Below, piece after piece: positions 8,458 to 17,188 of a stretch of DNA of 55,893 nucleotides (within the stretch, counting starts at the first letter, position 1; each line of letters begins with the position of its first letter). Both the position numbers and the translations under genes were made by a program. Below the pieces are notes generated by a model, which made no database searches, was not told the origin of the DNA, and saw only the letters and a list, made by a program, of their open reading frames with translations. The DNA is from Colwellia sp. GTDB taxonomy: Bacteria > Pseudomonadota > Gammaproteobacteria > Enterobacterales > Alteromonadaceae. The DNA lies in assembly GCA_022969175.1 (NCBI GenBank), contig JALJPB010000023.1, forward strand, positions 1 through 55,893, read 5' to 3'.

Positions 8458-9042
8458 ATGAATAAGAAAACCCTGAGCATTGCACGGCTATTACATGTTT
8501 ATGTCTCGATGATTTTGTTTAGTTTGTTGATATTTTTTTCTGTGACTGGTGTGACTTTAAATCATCCTGAATGGTTTAAAAGCATCACACCATCAACAAA
8601 TGAGATGGAGCTAACGTTGCCAATAAACCACGTTAGTGGCGAGAGCATTAGCCAGGCTGAAATTGATGATATTACTTTGCAGGTTGAACAAGCCTTAGAG
8701 ATTAACTTAAAAGATGCCATGTTCGAAGTCATGACTGACGAGCTTTACTTTGCCTTAAAAAAAGCCGGTATTAGCACCACAATTACTGTCGATTTAACTT
8801 CGGGAGAAGTCTTTTATGAGCAAATTAATTATGGCTTGTGGGCAATAGTTAATGACTTGCATAAAGGACGGAATACCAGTGTGTTTTGGCAGTGGGTGAT
8901 AGATATAACCAGTGTATTGTTTATCGTTTTTGCGGTTACTGGCTTTATGTTAGCTATGCCGCAGCGACGTTTCTCTAAAACATTAGCTAGTAGTTTGTTT
9001 TTCACTACTATGATGATTTCAGCGACCATCATGTTCAGTTAA
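8458..9042 (+). CDS. PepSY-associated transmembrane protein of an iron-uptake cluster
   Basis: A 194-residue inner-membrane protein. It has an N-terminal helix starting 'LLHVYVSMILFSLLIFFSVTGVTLNHPEWF', which is the conserved opening of PepSY_TM proteins, then a periplasmic domain, then 'LHKGRNTSVFWQWVIDITS' leading to a second helix and a third hydrophobic C-terminus. Members of this family cluster with siderophore receptors and are thought to act as periplasmic/inner-membrane ferric reductases or accessory uptake proteins. It is shorter than the four-helix PepSY_TM form (about 400 residues), consistent with the compact type found with DUF2271 and DUF4198 genes, as here. Confidence 0.85.
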   Translation: MNKKTLSIARLLHVYVSMILFSLLIFFSVTGVTLNHPEWFKSITPSTNEMELTLPINHVSGESISQAEIDDITLQVEQALEINLKDAMFEVMTDELYFALKKAGISTTITVDLTSGEVFYEQINYGLWAIVNDLHKGRNTSVFWQWVIDITSVLFIVFAVTGFMLAMPQRRFSKTLASSLFFTTMMISATIMFS

Positions 9043-9114
9043 TTGTAGAACTGAAATTTTAGTTATTGCTTCATATATTGGTTTAATTATTACAGAGAAT
9101 AAATAAGGAAAAGA

Positions 9115-9684
9115 ATGAAAATTATTAATATAGCGCTGTACTCTTTGCTGTTGCTTGTTGTGCTCTTCAGTTCAATGAGTTCAGCAACGAGTTCAGCAAC
9201 GAGTTCAGCAACGAGTTCAGCAACGAGTTCAGCAACGAGTTCAGCAACTACGGCAGCAAAAATTAAAGTAGATCTCGTGCTCGCGAAACAGTCAGGTGAG
9301 TATCACTCACCGTACGTTGCTGCTTGGTTAGAAAATGATAAAAACCAAGCCGTACGTACTTTTTTATTATGGCGAACCAAGGCTAAATGGCTAAAAGATA
9401 TCCGCCGTTGGTGGCGAAAAATCGGCAGAAAAGATCAACAACTTGTTGATGGAATTACTTCTGCTACCCGAGGCGTAGGCTCTTACCCACTCACTTTTAA
9501 AGCCAAAAATGACGAGGGCCAGCCATTATCTCAAGGCAACTATACCTTGTTCATTGAAGTTGTCAGGGAAAAGGGCGGACGAGCCATTGTTAAGCAGCCC
9601 ATAGTGCTGAGTGATATATCAGCAAGTTACGTTATTAAAGCAACGCCAGAAACTGGCGAAATTCACATTACAGTTACCCCTTAG
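9115..9684 (+). CDS. DUF2271 domain-containing exported protein
   Basis: A 189-residue secreted protein of the PepSY/TonB iron cluster. The signal sequence 'MKIINIALYSLLLLVVLFSS' runs directly into six 'SSAT'-type repeats coded by a perfect 12-bp tandem repeat. The mature domain shows the DUF2271 pattern 'YHSPYVAAWLENDKNQAVRT', 'LLWRTKAKWLKDIRRWW' and 'DGITSATRGVGSYPL'. DUF2271 proteins are periplasmic and nearly always sit between PepSY and DUF4198 genes; biochemical function is unknown. AAGGAAAAG precedes ATG 9115. It ends 10 bases before the DUF4198 start, so the two are almost certainly co-translated. Confidence 0.85.
   Translation: MKIINIALYSLLLLVVLFSSMSSATSSATSSATSSATSSATSSATTAAKIKVDLVLAKQSGEYHSPYVAAWLENDKNQAVRTFLLWRTKAKWLKDIRRWWRKIGRKDQQLVDGITSATRGVGSYPLTFKAKNDEGQPLSQGNYTLFIEVVREKGGRAIVKQPIVLSDISASYVIKATPETGEIHITVTP
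9171..9249 (+). repeat. 12-bp tandem repeat in the signal-peptide region
   Basis: Five exact copies of TCAGCAACGAGT (9181-9240), flanked by a degenerate half copy upstream (9172-9180) and a partial copy downstream (9241-9249). Each unit codes for Ser-Ala-Thr-Ser, so copy-number change keeps the frame and alters only the length of the linker around the signal-peptidase site. Confidence 0.9.
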
Positions 9685-9694
9685 AGGAATGAAA

Positions 9695-10507
9695 ATGAAA
9701 AAGATCATCGCACTATTTATTACAACCTTATTCAGCATTGGTTTAATCAGTCAAGTGCAGGCGCACTCTCGTTGGCTATTACCTAGCCATTATAATATGT
9801 CATCAGAAAAAGGCTTATGGTTAATGGCTGATGCGACTGCATCAAACGAGGTATTTAATGTTGATAAAGCGTTAAGTATTGATGTACTGAGAATTTTAAC
9901 ACCAAAAGGTAAGCTGGAAAAACCATCATCAGTTTATAAAGGTCATAGAAAGAGTGTTTTAGATTACTTTGTTGCCGACTCTGGTACCTATAAATTAACC
10001 AACAATTATCCTGCAAGTTACCGCACCCGTTATAAATTGAATGGTGAAAATAAACGTCTGCTTGCTAGTAAGGCTGAATTGTCAGGGAAGTTGCCGAAAG
10101 GTGCGACTGATGTCAGTACAACCTTGAGTTATGCCCGTATCGAAAGCTATGTCACCATGAACAAGCCTAGTGATAATTTTGGCCAAGAAGGTACTATGCT
10201 TGAGCTTTTACCTATTACCCATCCGTCAGATATTGTTGAAGGTGAACAAGCAAAGTTCCAGTTCGTCTTTAACGGTGAAGCTATTGCTGGCGTGCAAGTA
10301 GAGATTACTCTAGAGGGCGTAAGATATCGCAATGACCCTCAAGTTTTATCGTTAGTCAGTAATAACAAAGGCGAAGTTAGTTTTACACCTAAATCGGCAG
10401 GTCGATATTTGCTGATTGCTGAATTTGAGCGTAAAGCTGAAAATCAGCAGTTGGCAGATTTTGAAAGTGGTGCAGTATTTTTATCTTTTGAAGCGCAACT
10501 TAATTAA
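9695..10507 (+). CDS. DUF4198 domain-containing exported protein (NikM-like)
   Basis: A 270-residue periplasmic protein. Start at ATG 9695: AGAGG (9683-9687) is 7 bases upstream, while ATG 9689 in the same frame is too close to it. The signal peptide 'MKKIIALFITTLFSIGLISQ' ends at 'VQA-HSRW', so the mature protein begins with the His-Ser-Arg-Trp typical of DUF4198. Further family features are 'HSRWLLPSHYNMS', and a C-terminal Ig-like fold 'GVQVEITLEGVRYRND' with 'GRYLLIAEFERKAE'. DUF4198/NikM-type proteins accompany metal uptake; an N-terminal histidine may bind metal. It is the last gene of the unit; a terminator follows at 10583. Confidence 0.85.
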   Translation: MKKIIALFITTLFSIGLISQVQAHSRWLLPSHYNMSSEKGLWLMADATASNEVFNVDKALSIDVLRILTPKGKLEKPSSVYKGHRKSVLDYFVADSGTYKLTNNYPASYRTRYKLNGENKRLLASKAELSGKLPKGATDVSTTLSYARIESYVTMNKPSDNFGQEGTMLELLPITHPSDIVEGEQAKFQFVFNGEAIAGVQVEITLEGVRYRNDPQVLSLVSNNKGEVSFTPKSAGRYLLIAEFERKAENQQLADFESGAVFLSFEAQLN

Positions 10508-10582
10508 ATTAAAAGTTAATTAAAGTTAAGTTAAACTAAGTTTCATAAGTAATACCGTCAAATAAACTACAACTTGTTATCG

Positions 10583-10613
10583 AAACCAGTTCTTTAAATT
10601 AGAGCTGGTTTTT
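10583..10613 (+). terminator. Rho-independent terminator of the iron-uptake operon
   Basis: Arms AAACCAGTTCT (10583-10593) and AGAGCTGGTTT (10601-10611), with one G-U pair, a 7-base loop and a T-run to 10613. It lies 76 bases after the DUF4198 stop and faces the convergent TPR lipoprotein gene. Confidence 0.75.
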
Positions 10614-10806
10614 ACCACTTCAAAATTTATATCCTTAAAAACAGCATTACCCTTTATTCGAATGTTAACTTTGTGCTTTTGTCTCTAAGACTTTGCAGGT
10701 ACTTGATTAAAGTCACTTATGAGTCAAAGTCTCTAGCTACTCACCCGTTATAGAGAGGGCACTTATTAGAGTTATATAATTGTCAGAGTATTTTTTATTT
10801 TATTGT

Positions 10807-11991
10807 CTAATTAATAGACTCAACAGAATTAATATAATTCAGCTTAGCTATATATCTATTTTCTGTCTCTGGAGCTTTATTCTTTGAAATCGCTTTTTCA
10901 ATGGTTTTACGGGCCAATACCATTTGACCAGATTGAAAATAAACTTTTGCCAGTTGAAAATAAAACTCATGAACATGTTTGTTTAACTTTATCGCTTTCT
11001 TATAATACCTAACCGCTAACTCAAGATTATGATTATAAAATGCCTCGTCAGCGAGTAAAGCATGGTAATGAGGATTATCCATACGCTGAGTTAGCAAAAT
11101 CTTTTCAATTCTTTTTGCTTTTTCCAACTCACCTTCCATCTTGTAGATGATTGCTAGGTTTGTCGAGGAGGTAAAGTTTTTCTTATTGAGTTTAACCGCA
11201 TGTTGGTAAGCTAATTTAGCATGACTTACTTTTCCTGATAATCGATATAAAACCCCTAAGTTACCCCAAGTATAACTATGCGATGGATCTGCTTTGGCAG
11301 CAGCTTTAAAATAGGCGTAAGCCTTATTGTAATCAATATCAACTAATGCTTGAGCCCCTTTGTTATTATAAAACAATGCCAAAACTCTCCGTTTATCAAT
11401 CACTTCTTTAGAGAAGTGTTTCTTTGAGATAAACGGGTCAAAATCTACTTGTGTTGTATTTTGAGCAAAAAGAAACTTGCTACCTCTATTGGCTTTTTGT
11501 GAAACTAATAAATTTACATGACCCGTAAGCATATTGTAATTTTTATTTCTAACCCAATACTCGGGTATTTTTATGCTTTGAAATTTAACATCTAAATTAG
11601 CTTCAGTTGCCAATGCATAGGCCATAATAGTAAGCGACAAACAGTTTGCCGTGCCAGAATGATAAGTTTGTTTAGCGGTTAAATCGGCACCCGAAACATA
11701 GTCTAAGTTGATATTGCCATTTGAAAATATTAAATCAACTAATTTGGTCGCCTGCTCTTTAATATCTTTTCCGGCCTTAATTTTATTCCTTACTGACAAT
11801 CTCATTTCATCATCAATAGAAAAAATATCATGTTCAGATTCAATTAAAGTATCTTTATAAGACGGAAATAAATCATCAAAATACAAATGTTCTACATTGC
11901 TGATCACATCGTCTGACACAGTTTGAGTACTGCTACAAGAAATTAATTGAGACGCTAGAAGTACCGTAAGTAAAATATAAAAGCTTCTCAT
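10807..11991 (-). CDS. TPR-repeat lipoprotein with a transglutaminase-like N-terminal region
   Basis: A 394-residue envelope protein. The signal sequence ends in the lipobox 'SQLISC' (Cys19). Residues ~75-190 resemble a transglutaminase-like/papain-fold core: Cys117 in 'SGTANCLSLT', His158 in 'TGHVNLLV' and Asp183/Asp185 in 'TQVDFDPF' form a possible triad. From about residue 205 to the end there are four or more TPR units ('AYAYFKAAAKADPSHSYTW', 'SHAKLAYQHAVKLNKK', 'ELAVRYYKKAIKLNKH', 'ARKTIEKAISKNKA'). It is transcribed alone, convergent with the iron operon. A role in envelope protein assembly or processing is only a guess. Confidence 0.8.
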   Translation of the reverse strand: MRSFYILLTVLLASQLISCSSTQTVSDDVISNVEHLYFDDLFPSYKDTLIESEHDIFSIDDEMRLSVRNKIKAGKDIKEQATKLVDLIFSNGNINLDYVSGADLTAKQTYHSGTANCLSLTIMAYALATEANLDVKFQSIKIPEYWVRNKNYNMLTGHVNLLVSQKANRGSKFLFAQNTTQVDFDPFISKKHFSKEVIDKRRVLALFYNNKGAQALVDIDYNKAYAYFKAAAKADPSHSYTWGNLGVLYRLSGKVSHAKLAYQHAVKLNKKNFTSSTNLAIIYKMEGELEKAKRIEKILLTQRMDNPHYHALLADEAFYNHNLELAVRYYKKAIKLNKHVHEFYFQLAKVYFQSGQMVLARKTIEKAISKNKAPETENRYIAKLNYINSVESIN

Positions 11992-12190
11992 TAATAATTC
12001 TCCGATTTAAGTCAATTCAATAATTTAAATAATATACTTAATTGGATTGTCTATGGTTAATAAATATAACTTATTAATATTAAGTTACATTTTTAACCTG
12101 ATGTCAGAAAAGTGAATGGCTATTGAGAGTAGCAGACCATTAACACAGCCAATATTTCAAACCTAAATACACAACAGTTTGACAGGTTAA

Positions 12191-12414
12191 GTTTCGTTTC
12201 ACACTTTGGTAAGTTTTACTCCTAAAATGTGGGGTTACCAAGACAAAACTCTATTTCCTTATCAACATCGGCTTGATATTCAGAGTGTAAGTGATTTACT
12301 GCTGGGTGAACGAACCAAGGAGTTTTTCTCTATCGTCAATTGATGCCAGTGGGTATTAGCTGTAATGCTTATTTTGTTCAGTCGCCGCTATTCCCGATAT
12401 CACAAAATCAATAA
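12191..12414 (+). pseudogene. Possible decayed gene fragment, family not recognised
   Basis: One frame reads 'VSFTPKMWGYQDKTLFPYQH', continues with 'RLDIQSVSDLLLGERTK' and stops at TGA 12341. A +1 shift at the AACCAAGGAG stretch continues as 'GVFLYRQLMPVGISCNAYF' and 'QSPLFPISQNQ' to TAA 12412. Both parts have coding-like composition and meet exactly where a single frameshift would join them. No start with a ribosome site is seen. It may be the 3' remnant of a gene truncated at its 5' end; alternatively a leader region of the ABC operon. Confidence 0.25.
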
Positions 12415-12478
12415 ATGAAAACGAAAAACGATAACAACTACAAATAATAAATTTTAATACTTTCATTAGGTTATGTTT

Positions 12479-12494
12479 TGGCATTCGTTTTGCT
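12479..12494 (+). promoter_or_regulatory. Sigma-54 (RpoN) promoter, -24/-12 type
   Basis: TGGCAT, five bases, TTGCT matches the sigma-54 consensus TGGCAC-N5-TTGCW except for one base. The GG (12480-12481) and GC (12492-12493) are exactly 12 bases apart, as required. The predicted transcript start is near 12505, 21 bases before the adaptor ATG. The operon encodes its own NtrC-type activator at 17189, which makes this promoter functionally expected. Confidence 0.8.
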
Positions 12495-12525
12495 CTATCC
12501 ATGTTAATTACATTGGGAGCCCGTT

Positions 12526-13779
12526 ATGGATATTAGTAAACCAAGCGAAGAAAAATCAAGTCATCAACAAATCGTATTAATCATTAGTGTGGTCTGTGCT
12601 GCACTAATTCTGAGTTTTTGGGCTTTTAGCCAGCCATCAGGTGCTAACAAAGTTGCCAGTAATCAAATCTGGACAGATACCGTTAAGCTTGGTGATCTGG
12701 TATTAGAAGTTGAAGGCTACGGCAAACTTAAATCTAAACACCAGCGTTTATTAACAACCCCTGCCAATGCCACAGTAGAAGAAATACTACTTAAACCGGG
12801 TTCATTGGTTTCTAAAGATAGCGTGATTGTTCGTTTGTCTAATCCTGTTATTTCACAGCAAGTGAAAGAAGCTGAACGTAATTTTAGTAATGCTAAAGCA
12901 ATGTATTTACAGGTAGCGTTAAAACAAAAAAGAGAATTGCTTGCTCATCAAGCAATGCAAGAACAGCTGATGTCTGAGCTAGAAATTGCACAACTTAAAA
13001 TGCTGGCAGAAGAAGAGTTATTGAAAAAAGGCATTGTTTCTCAATTAACCTTTAAACGTTCACAACTTGATTATCGTCAGTTGTCTAGGCGCATCATCAT
13101 TGAAAAAACGCGGCTAACGCAGTTAGGGGAAGTACATCTGCAAGAGCTTGCCATTGAACAAGATAAGATTGAGCAACAAAAAGAAATTGTTGTTGTTATT
13201 ACCGAGCAATTTAACCGTTTAACTGTCAGATCGGGCATTGATGGAGTGGTACAAAATTTAGCGGTAGAACTCGGACAAAGTGTTGCTTTGGGGGAACAGG
13301 TTGCACTAGTTGGCAGTGTCGATAGCTTATTTGCGATGATCAACGTTTCACAGTCCGATGCAGGGCTTATCGCCTTAGGCCAGCTTGTTGATATTGATAC
13401 CCGCGGTGGAAAAATTACCGGAAAGGTACAGCGAGTTAATCCGTTAGTTAAACAGGGCATGATCTCAATTGAAGTAACACTTAGTGGCGAGTTGCCTAAT
13501 AATGCTCGGCCAGATCTCAATGTAGATGGTGTTATCTCTATAGGTACATTAACGCAGGTGATGTACATCAAAAAACCAGTTAATGCCAGTGCCGGTATGA
13601 AAACGGAGTTATTTAAAGTGGATAAAGAACAAAGCCAAGCGCAGAAAGTAGCGGTGAGCTACGGACAAGAAAGCGGTGAGTACATCCAAATTCTTAGTGG
13701 TGCGTTTGAGCATGACAGCTTTATTTTATCGGATATGTCTCGCTGGAAAAAATCCAATAACATCACCCTCATTCAATAA
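12526..13779 (+). CDS. HlyD/MacA-family periplasmic adaptor of an ABC exporter
   Basis: A 417-residue membrane-fusion protein. One N-terminal membrane helix (residues ~17-35, 'QIVLIISVVCAALILSFWAF') anchors it. It is followed by a barrel-sandwich half-motif 'VEEILLKPGSLVSKDSVIVRL', a long alpha-helical hairpin (~residues 105-220, rich in Gln/Glu/Lys), the second lipoyl half 'GIDGVVQNLAVELGQSVALG' and a beta-barrel domain. It connects the inner-membrane ABC permease to an outer-membrane channel, which is not encoded here. Start ATG 12526 has GGGAG 7-11 bases upstream. It is the first gene after the sigma-54 promoter. Confidence 0.9.
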   Translation: MDISKPSEEKSSHQQIVLIISVVCAALILSFWAFSQPSGANKVASNQIWTDTVKLGDLVLEVEGYGKLKSKHQRLLTTPANATVEEILLKPGSLVSKDSVIVRLSNPVISQQVKEAERNFSNAKAMYLQVALKQKRELLAHQAMQEQLMSELEIAQLKMLAEEELLKKGIVSQLTFKRSQLDYRQLSRRIIIEKTRLTQLGEVHLQELAIEQDKIEQQKEIVVVITEQFNRLTVRSGIDGVVQNLAVELGQSVALGEQVALVGSVDSLFAMINVSQSDAGLIALGQLVDIDTRGGKITGKVQRVNPLVKQGMISIEVTLSGELPNNARPDLNVDGVISIGTLTQVMYIKKPVNASAGMKTELFKVDKEQSQAQKVAVSYGQESGEYIQILSGAFEHDSFILSDMSRWKKSNNITLIQ

Positions 13780-13876
13780 CTAGCCAATAACAAGCTAATG
13801 ACAGTTCAATAACTGGCAGATGAAATTAGCTTTAAACGCCATGTATTGAAAAATAACATATAATTAGGAAGCCCTT

Positions 13877-14659
13877 ATGACACATGAAAATGTAACGCCA
13901 ATGACAGCTACGAAAGACCGAGTTTCAAAAAAAGTAATTATTGAAATGAAAAACTTAACTAAAGTCTTTTCAACTCAGGATATAGAAACTCATGCACTAC
14001 GAGGTGTAAATTTATCGATTTATAATCAAGACTATATTTCTATTTCAGGGCCTTCAGGCTGCGGAAAATCAACCTTATTGTCTATACTCGGCTTGCTGGA
14101 CAGCCCAACGTCTGGGCAATACTTTATTGATGGACAAGATGTCAGTGACTTAACAATTAATCATCGAGCTGAAATTCGTAATCAGCATATTGGTTTTGTT
14201 TTTCAGGCATTTAACCTTATTGATGAACTTAGTGTTTTTGACAATGTTGCCCTGCCTTTAAGGTACCGAGAGCCAGTGATGTCTGATACGGATATTAAAG
14301 CAGAAGTCTTAGCAAGTTTAGCAAAAGTGGATATGTCTCACCGTTGTGATCATAAACCTAATCAACTCTCTGGTGGTCAACAACAGCGTATTGCTATTGC
14401 TCGTGCACTTGTTGGCAAGCCAACTATTTTATTAGTAGATGAGCCTACAGGAAACTTAGATTCTAAAAATGGTGATGCGGTTATGGCAATGCTAGTGAAA
14501 TTAAATGAGCAAGGCATGACCATTTGTATGGTGACTCATGATCCCAGATATGCGGATATGGCGATGCGTAAATTGCACCTGTTAGATGGGGTTATTGCTG
14601 ATGAGTTCACTGTTAATTCGGCGGTTTCTATTGAAAGTCATATCGGGGAAGCAAAATGA
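13877..14659 (+). CDS. ABC transporter ATP-binding protein (MacB/LolD type)
   Basis: A 260-residue nucleotide-binding subunit. It has Walker A 'GPSGCGKSTLL', Q-loop 'FVFQAFNLIDELSVFDNV', signature 'LSGGQQQRIAIARAL', Walker B 'ILLVDEPTGNLD' and the switch histidine in 'MVTHDPRYA'. The sequence after Walker A ('LGLLDSPTSGQYFIDGQDV') is that of the MacB/LolD group that drives lipoprotein, peptide or macrolide export. A ~25-residue N-terminal extension precedes the domain. Its stop overlaps the permease start in ATGA (14656-14659), so the two are translationally coupled. Confidence 0.95.
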   Translation: MTHENVTPMTATKDRVSKKVIIEMKNLTKVFSTQDIETHALRGVNLSIYNQDYISISGPSGCGKSTLLSILGLLDSPTSGQYFIDGQDVSDLTINHRAEIRNQHIGFVFQAFNLIDELSVFDNVALPLRYREPVMSDTDIKAEVLASLAKVDMSHRCDHKPNQLSGGQQQRIAIARALVGKPTILLVDEPTGNLDSKNGDAVMAMLVKLNEQGMTICMVTHDPRYADMAMRKLHLLDGVIADEFTVNSAVSIESHIGEAK

Positions 14660-17094
14660 TTCGTTTTCTGCGCTACCTAAAGTTCGAACTTTTATTAGCT
14701 AAATCTGCTTTGTTAACAGTGCCAGGTTTTTCAGCCACGGTTATCGCGACACTTTCTGTCACTTTGGGTGCCTTAATTTGTATTTTCAGTTTAAATCACC
14801 TGTTATTAGTAAAATCTCTACCTTACCCTAATGCTGAAAAGTTAGTTGTTGTACAGCAGTCATATGCTTCAGAAGGTGAAACTTACAGCGGATCGCAATC
14901 CGCACCTGGCATGCTGTTATGGTACAAAAACCAGCAAGTTTTTGATAAATTCGCGCTAGTTTTTGATCACAAGCAGTTAGTGGCTGACCATCCTGAGCAA
15001 CCCAGTGCGCTCATTAATTTTATTACCCCTGAGTATTTTTCATTACTGATGCCTAAAATGCACTTGGGGCGAGTTATTGATGAAAATGAAGCCATAGATA
15101 CTCACCAAGCGGTTGTCGTTTTAAGTTATCAAGCATGGCAAAAGTGGTATCAAAGTGATGCTGATATTATTGGCCGTAAAACTATGATTGGTCATGTTAG
15201 CTATAAAGTGATTGGTGTGACTAGTGAGCATTTTATCGCACCTGCTAACCGCTACAACGAAGCACCTGATCTTTGGTTACCCTGGGATTATCAAGGCATG
15301 GATGTAAACCATTGGGGAATAATGACACGGGCATTGAGCAGTATTGGTATCTTAAAACCTGGCATTTCACCCCAGCAAGCAACACCAAGCCTAGGTGCTA
15401 TGTTAAATGAAAAATATACTGCCAGTGAAGCGGCGGAAGGTGGTGATACCGCCAGTGCTAAAATATTAACGTTAAATGAAGTGATTGTTGGCGATAGTTC
15501 AAAAACAGTGTTGTTATTATTAAGTGGTGTTGTGGGCTTACTGTTAATTGCAGTAACTAATGTCACTAATTTATTTCTTTCTCGTGCGGCTCAAAAGCAA
15601 AGAACCATGGCGATTCAAGCAGCGCTAGGCGCAAAGCCTAATCATTTATTTATCGCTATGTTTGCTGAGAGTTTAATTTTGTCTGTTATCGCTGGCGCTT
15701 TAGGTTTATTGGTTGCAGGCTGGGGCTTTGTATTATTGGAAGAACTAGCGGCAAGACAACTTCCTCGTATTTCAGAGTTAGGTCTAGATAGCGCAACGTT
15801 AATGTTTACTGGTATTGTTGTGGTCGTTTTGTCGGCCATTTTTGCAAAACTATCAAGTCGGGTAGTGAACTACGATTTATTACAATCACAATTACAAAGT
15901 AGCGGTAAAGGCAGTGGATTACAGGTCTCTAAACGCACTCGGAATTTTTTGATTGCAATACAAGTCGCCTTAGCCACCTTGTTATTAGCGGGGGCATCTG
16001 TGGTCATCGAAAAAGCACTGGAAACAGCCCTACATCCGCTAGGTTTTAATGATGACGATGTTTATTATTTGCGAGTCGATAGACCTAAAGGCGCAAATTA
16101 CTCACCTGAAAGTTTAGTTGAAATGAACTTGTTAACTTTAAGTATTAAAAAAGAACTTGAGAACTTACCGCAAGTTAAACAAGTCTCTCGGAGTATTAAA
16201 CCTGTTATTTTTAAAGGTTCAAACTCAATGACTTTAGATGACAGAGATGGCAAACGAGTTGGCAGTTTTGCTTTTAATATGGTTGATCATAACTATTTTG
16301 ATATTCTTGAATTACCCATAGTAGAGGGAAATACTTTTAGTGAGCAAAAAGATCCACGATATCAGATTAATGAAATTATTTTGAGTGAATCATTGGCCCA
16401 TGAACTTGCACCCAATGGCGATGCCATAGGTAAGGTTTTTCAATTACAAATGGCGCAGCCGCTAAAAGTTATCGGCATTGCTAAAGATTATTACCGTCCA
16501 GGTATGAAAGGCGATTATGGTTATCAACGCTATTACATGCCTTATGCCGCTTTTGAAGATTTTGGTTTTGATATTAAATTAACCCCAGGGGCAAAACTTA
16601 GCAGAGAAACGGTATTGCCACTGTTATTAAAACTTAATGCTAAATTGAGAATAAGAACGGTGATCAGTCATAAAAACCAACATGCCGATCTTATTTACAA
16701 ACATAAGTTAACAGCAGGTTTGACAATAGTACTGAGTTTATTATCTTTGTTATTAGCGGCTGCGGGTATTTATGGCGTACTAAATTACAGTACTCAAATG
16801 AGGCGATATGAGTTGGGTATTCATTTAGCGCTAGGCGCAAAAACTCACCGCATCATAAACATGGTATTGAAAGAAAGTTTATATCCTGTACTTTTGGGCA
16901 TGCTCATTAGCGCAGGTTTATCGGTGATTATTTTTATTATCGTTAGACAGCAAGTTAATTTTGTTATCAATATCAATTATATTGGCATGTTGAGTGTGGT
17001 ACCGATTATGTTAGCAGTGGCCTATATTGCTTGTTATATTCCAATAAGAGCGGCGATATCTGAAGATCCGATAAAAGCATTACGTAATGAGTGA
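14656..17094 (+). CDS. Duplicated FtsX/MacB-type ABC permease (ADOP-like, about 8 membrane helices)
   Basis: An 812-residue inner-membrane permease in which the MacB_PCD-FtsX unit appears twice. Unit one: a helix after 'LLTVPGFSATVIATLSVTLG', then 'VKSLPYPNAEKLVVVQQ', a periplasmic domain, and three helices from residue ~275 containing 'IQAALGAKPNHLFIAMFAES'. Unit two starts at ~residue 425 ('RTRNFLIAIQVALATLLLAG') and ends with three helices containing 'GIHLALGAKTHRIINMVLKE'. This is the layout of the 'duplicated orphan permease' type, but here it has a dedicated ATPase and adaptor. The exported substrate is unknown. A long hairpin follows at 17101. Confidence 0.9.
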   Translation: MIRFLRYLKFELLLAKSALLTVPGFSATVIATLSVTLGALICIFSLNHLLLVKSLPYPNAEKLVVVQQSYASEGETYSGSQSAPGMLLWYKNQQVFDKFALVFDHKQLVADHPEQPSALINFITPEYFSLLMPKMHLGRVIDENEAIDTHQAVVVLSYQAWQKWYQSDADIIGRKTMIGHVSYKVIGVTSEHFIAPANRYNEAPDLWLPWDYQGMDVNHWGIMTRALSSIGILKPGISPQQATPSLGAMLNEKYTASEAAEGGDTASAKILTLNEVIVGDSSKTVLLLLSGVVGLLLIAVTNVTNLFLSRAAQKQRTMAIQAALGAKPNHLFIAMFAESLILSVIAGALGLLVAGWGFVLLEELAARQLPRISELGLDSATLMFTGIVVVVLSAIFAKLSSRVVNYDLLQSQLQSSGKGSGLQVSKRTRNFLIAIQVALATLLLAGASVVIEKALETALHPLGFNDDDVYYLRVDRPKGANYSPESLVEMNLLTLSIKKELENLPQVKQVSRSIKPVIFKGSNSMTLDDRDGKRVGSFAFNMVDHNYFDILELPIVEGNTFSEQKDPRYQINEIILSESLAHELAPNGDAIGKVFQLQMAQPLKVIGIAKDYYRPGMKGDYGYQRYYMPYAAFEDFGFDIKLTPGAKLSRETVLPLLLKLNAKLRIRTVISHKNQHADLIYKHKLTAGLTIVLSLLSLLLAAAGIYGVLNYSTQMRRYELGIHLALGAKTHRIINMVLKESLYPVLLGMLISAGLSVIIFIIVRQQVNFVININYIGMLSVVPIMLAVAYIACYIPIRAAISEDPIKALRNE

Positions 17095-17100
17095 GCTACC

Positions 17101-17153
17101 GGTAACAGTGAAAAGAGTGGTTTGAAATATTCACCACCTTTTAAACTGTTATC
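17101..17153 (+). terminator. Long imperfect hairpin between permease and regulator genes
   Basis: Outer arms GGTAACAGT (17101-17109) and ACTGTTATC (17145-17153), inner arms AAAAGAGTGGT (17111-17121) and ACCACCTTTT (17133-17142) with one bulged A, and an 11-base loop. There is no T-run directly after it. It probably attenuates read-through or stabilises the upstream mRNA so that the two-component genes are made at lower level than the transporter. Confidence 0.5.
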
Positions 17154-17188
17154 AAAACATTTAGGCAATAGCTATCAAAGGAAAATCA

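Larger units (their letters stand above)
11992..12525. other. Divergent intergenic region with a gene remnant and the sigma-54 promoter
   Basis: A gap of 534 bases. The part next to 11991 carries the TPR-lipoprotein promoter. From about 12191 to 12414 there are two overlapping coding-like frames (listed separately). A near-consensus sigma-54 promoter follows at 12479-12494 and a GGGAG ribosome site at 12515-12519. An enhancer-type binding site for the NtrC-family regulator is expected in this gap, but I could not pick out a convincing palindrome by eye. Confidence 0.5.

Noticed and set aside
9181..9249. CRISPR-like array
   Set aside because: The 12-bp units have no spacers and code for a Ser/Ala/Thr linker; no cas genes are present.
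13077..13571. A 164-codon minus-strand open frame inside the first adaptor gene
   Set aside because: The plus-strand adaptor is continuous and family-typical; the opposite frame is Ser/Thr/Cys-rich with no ribosome site.
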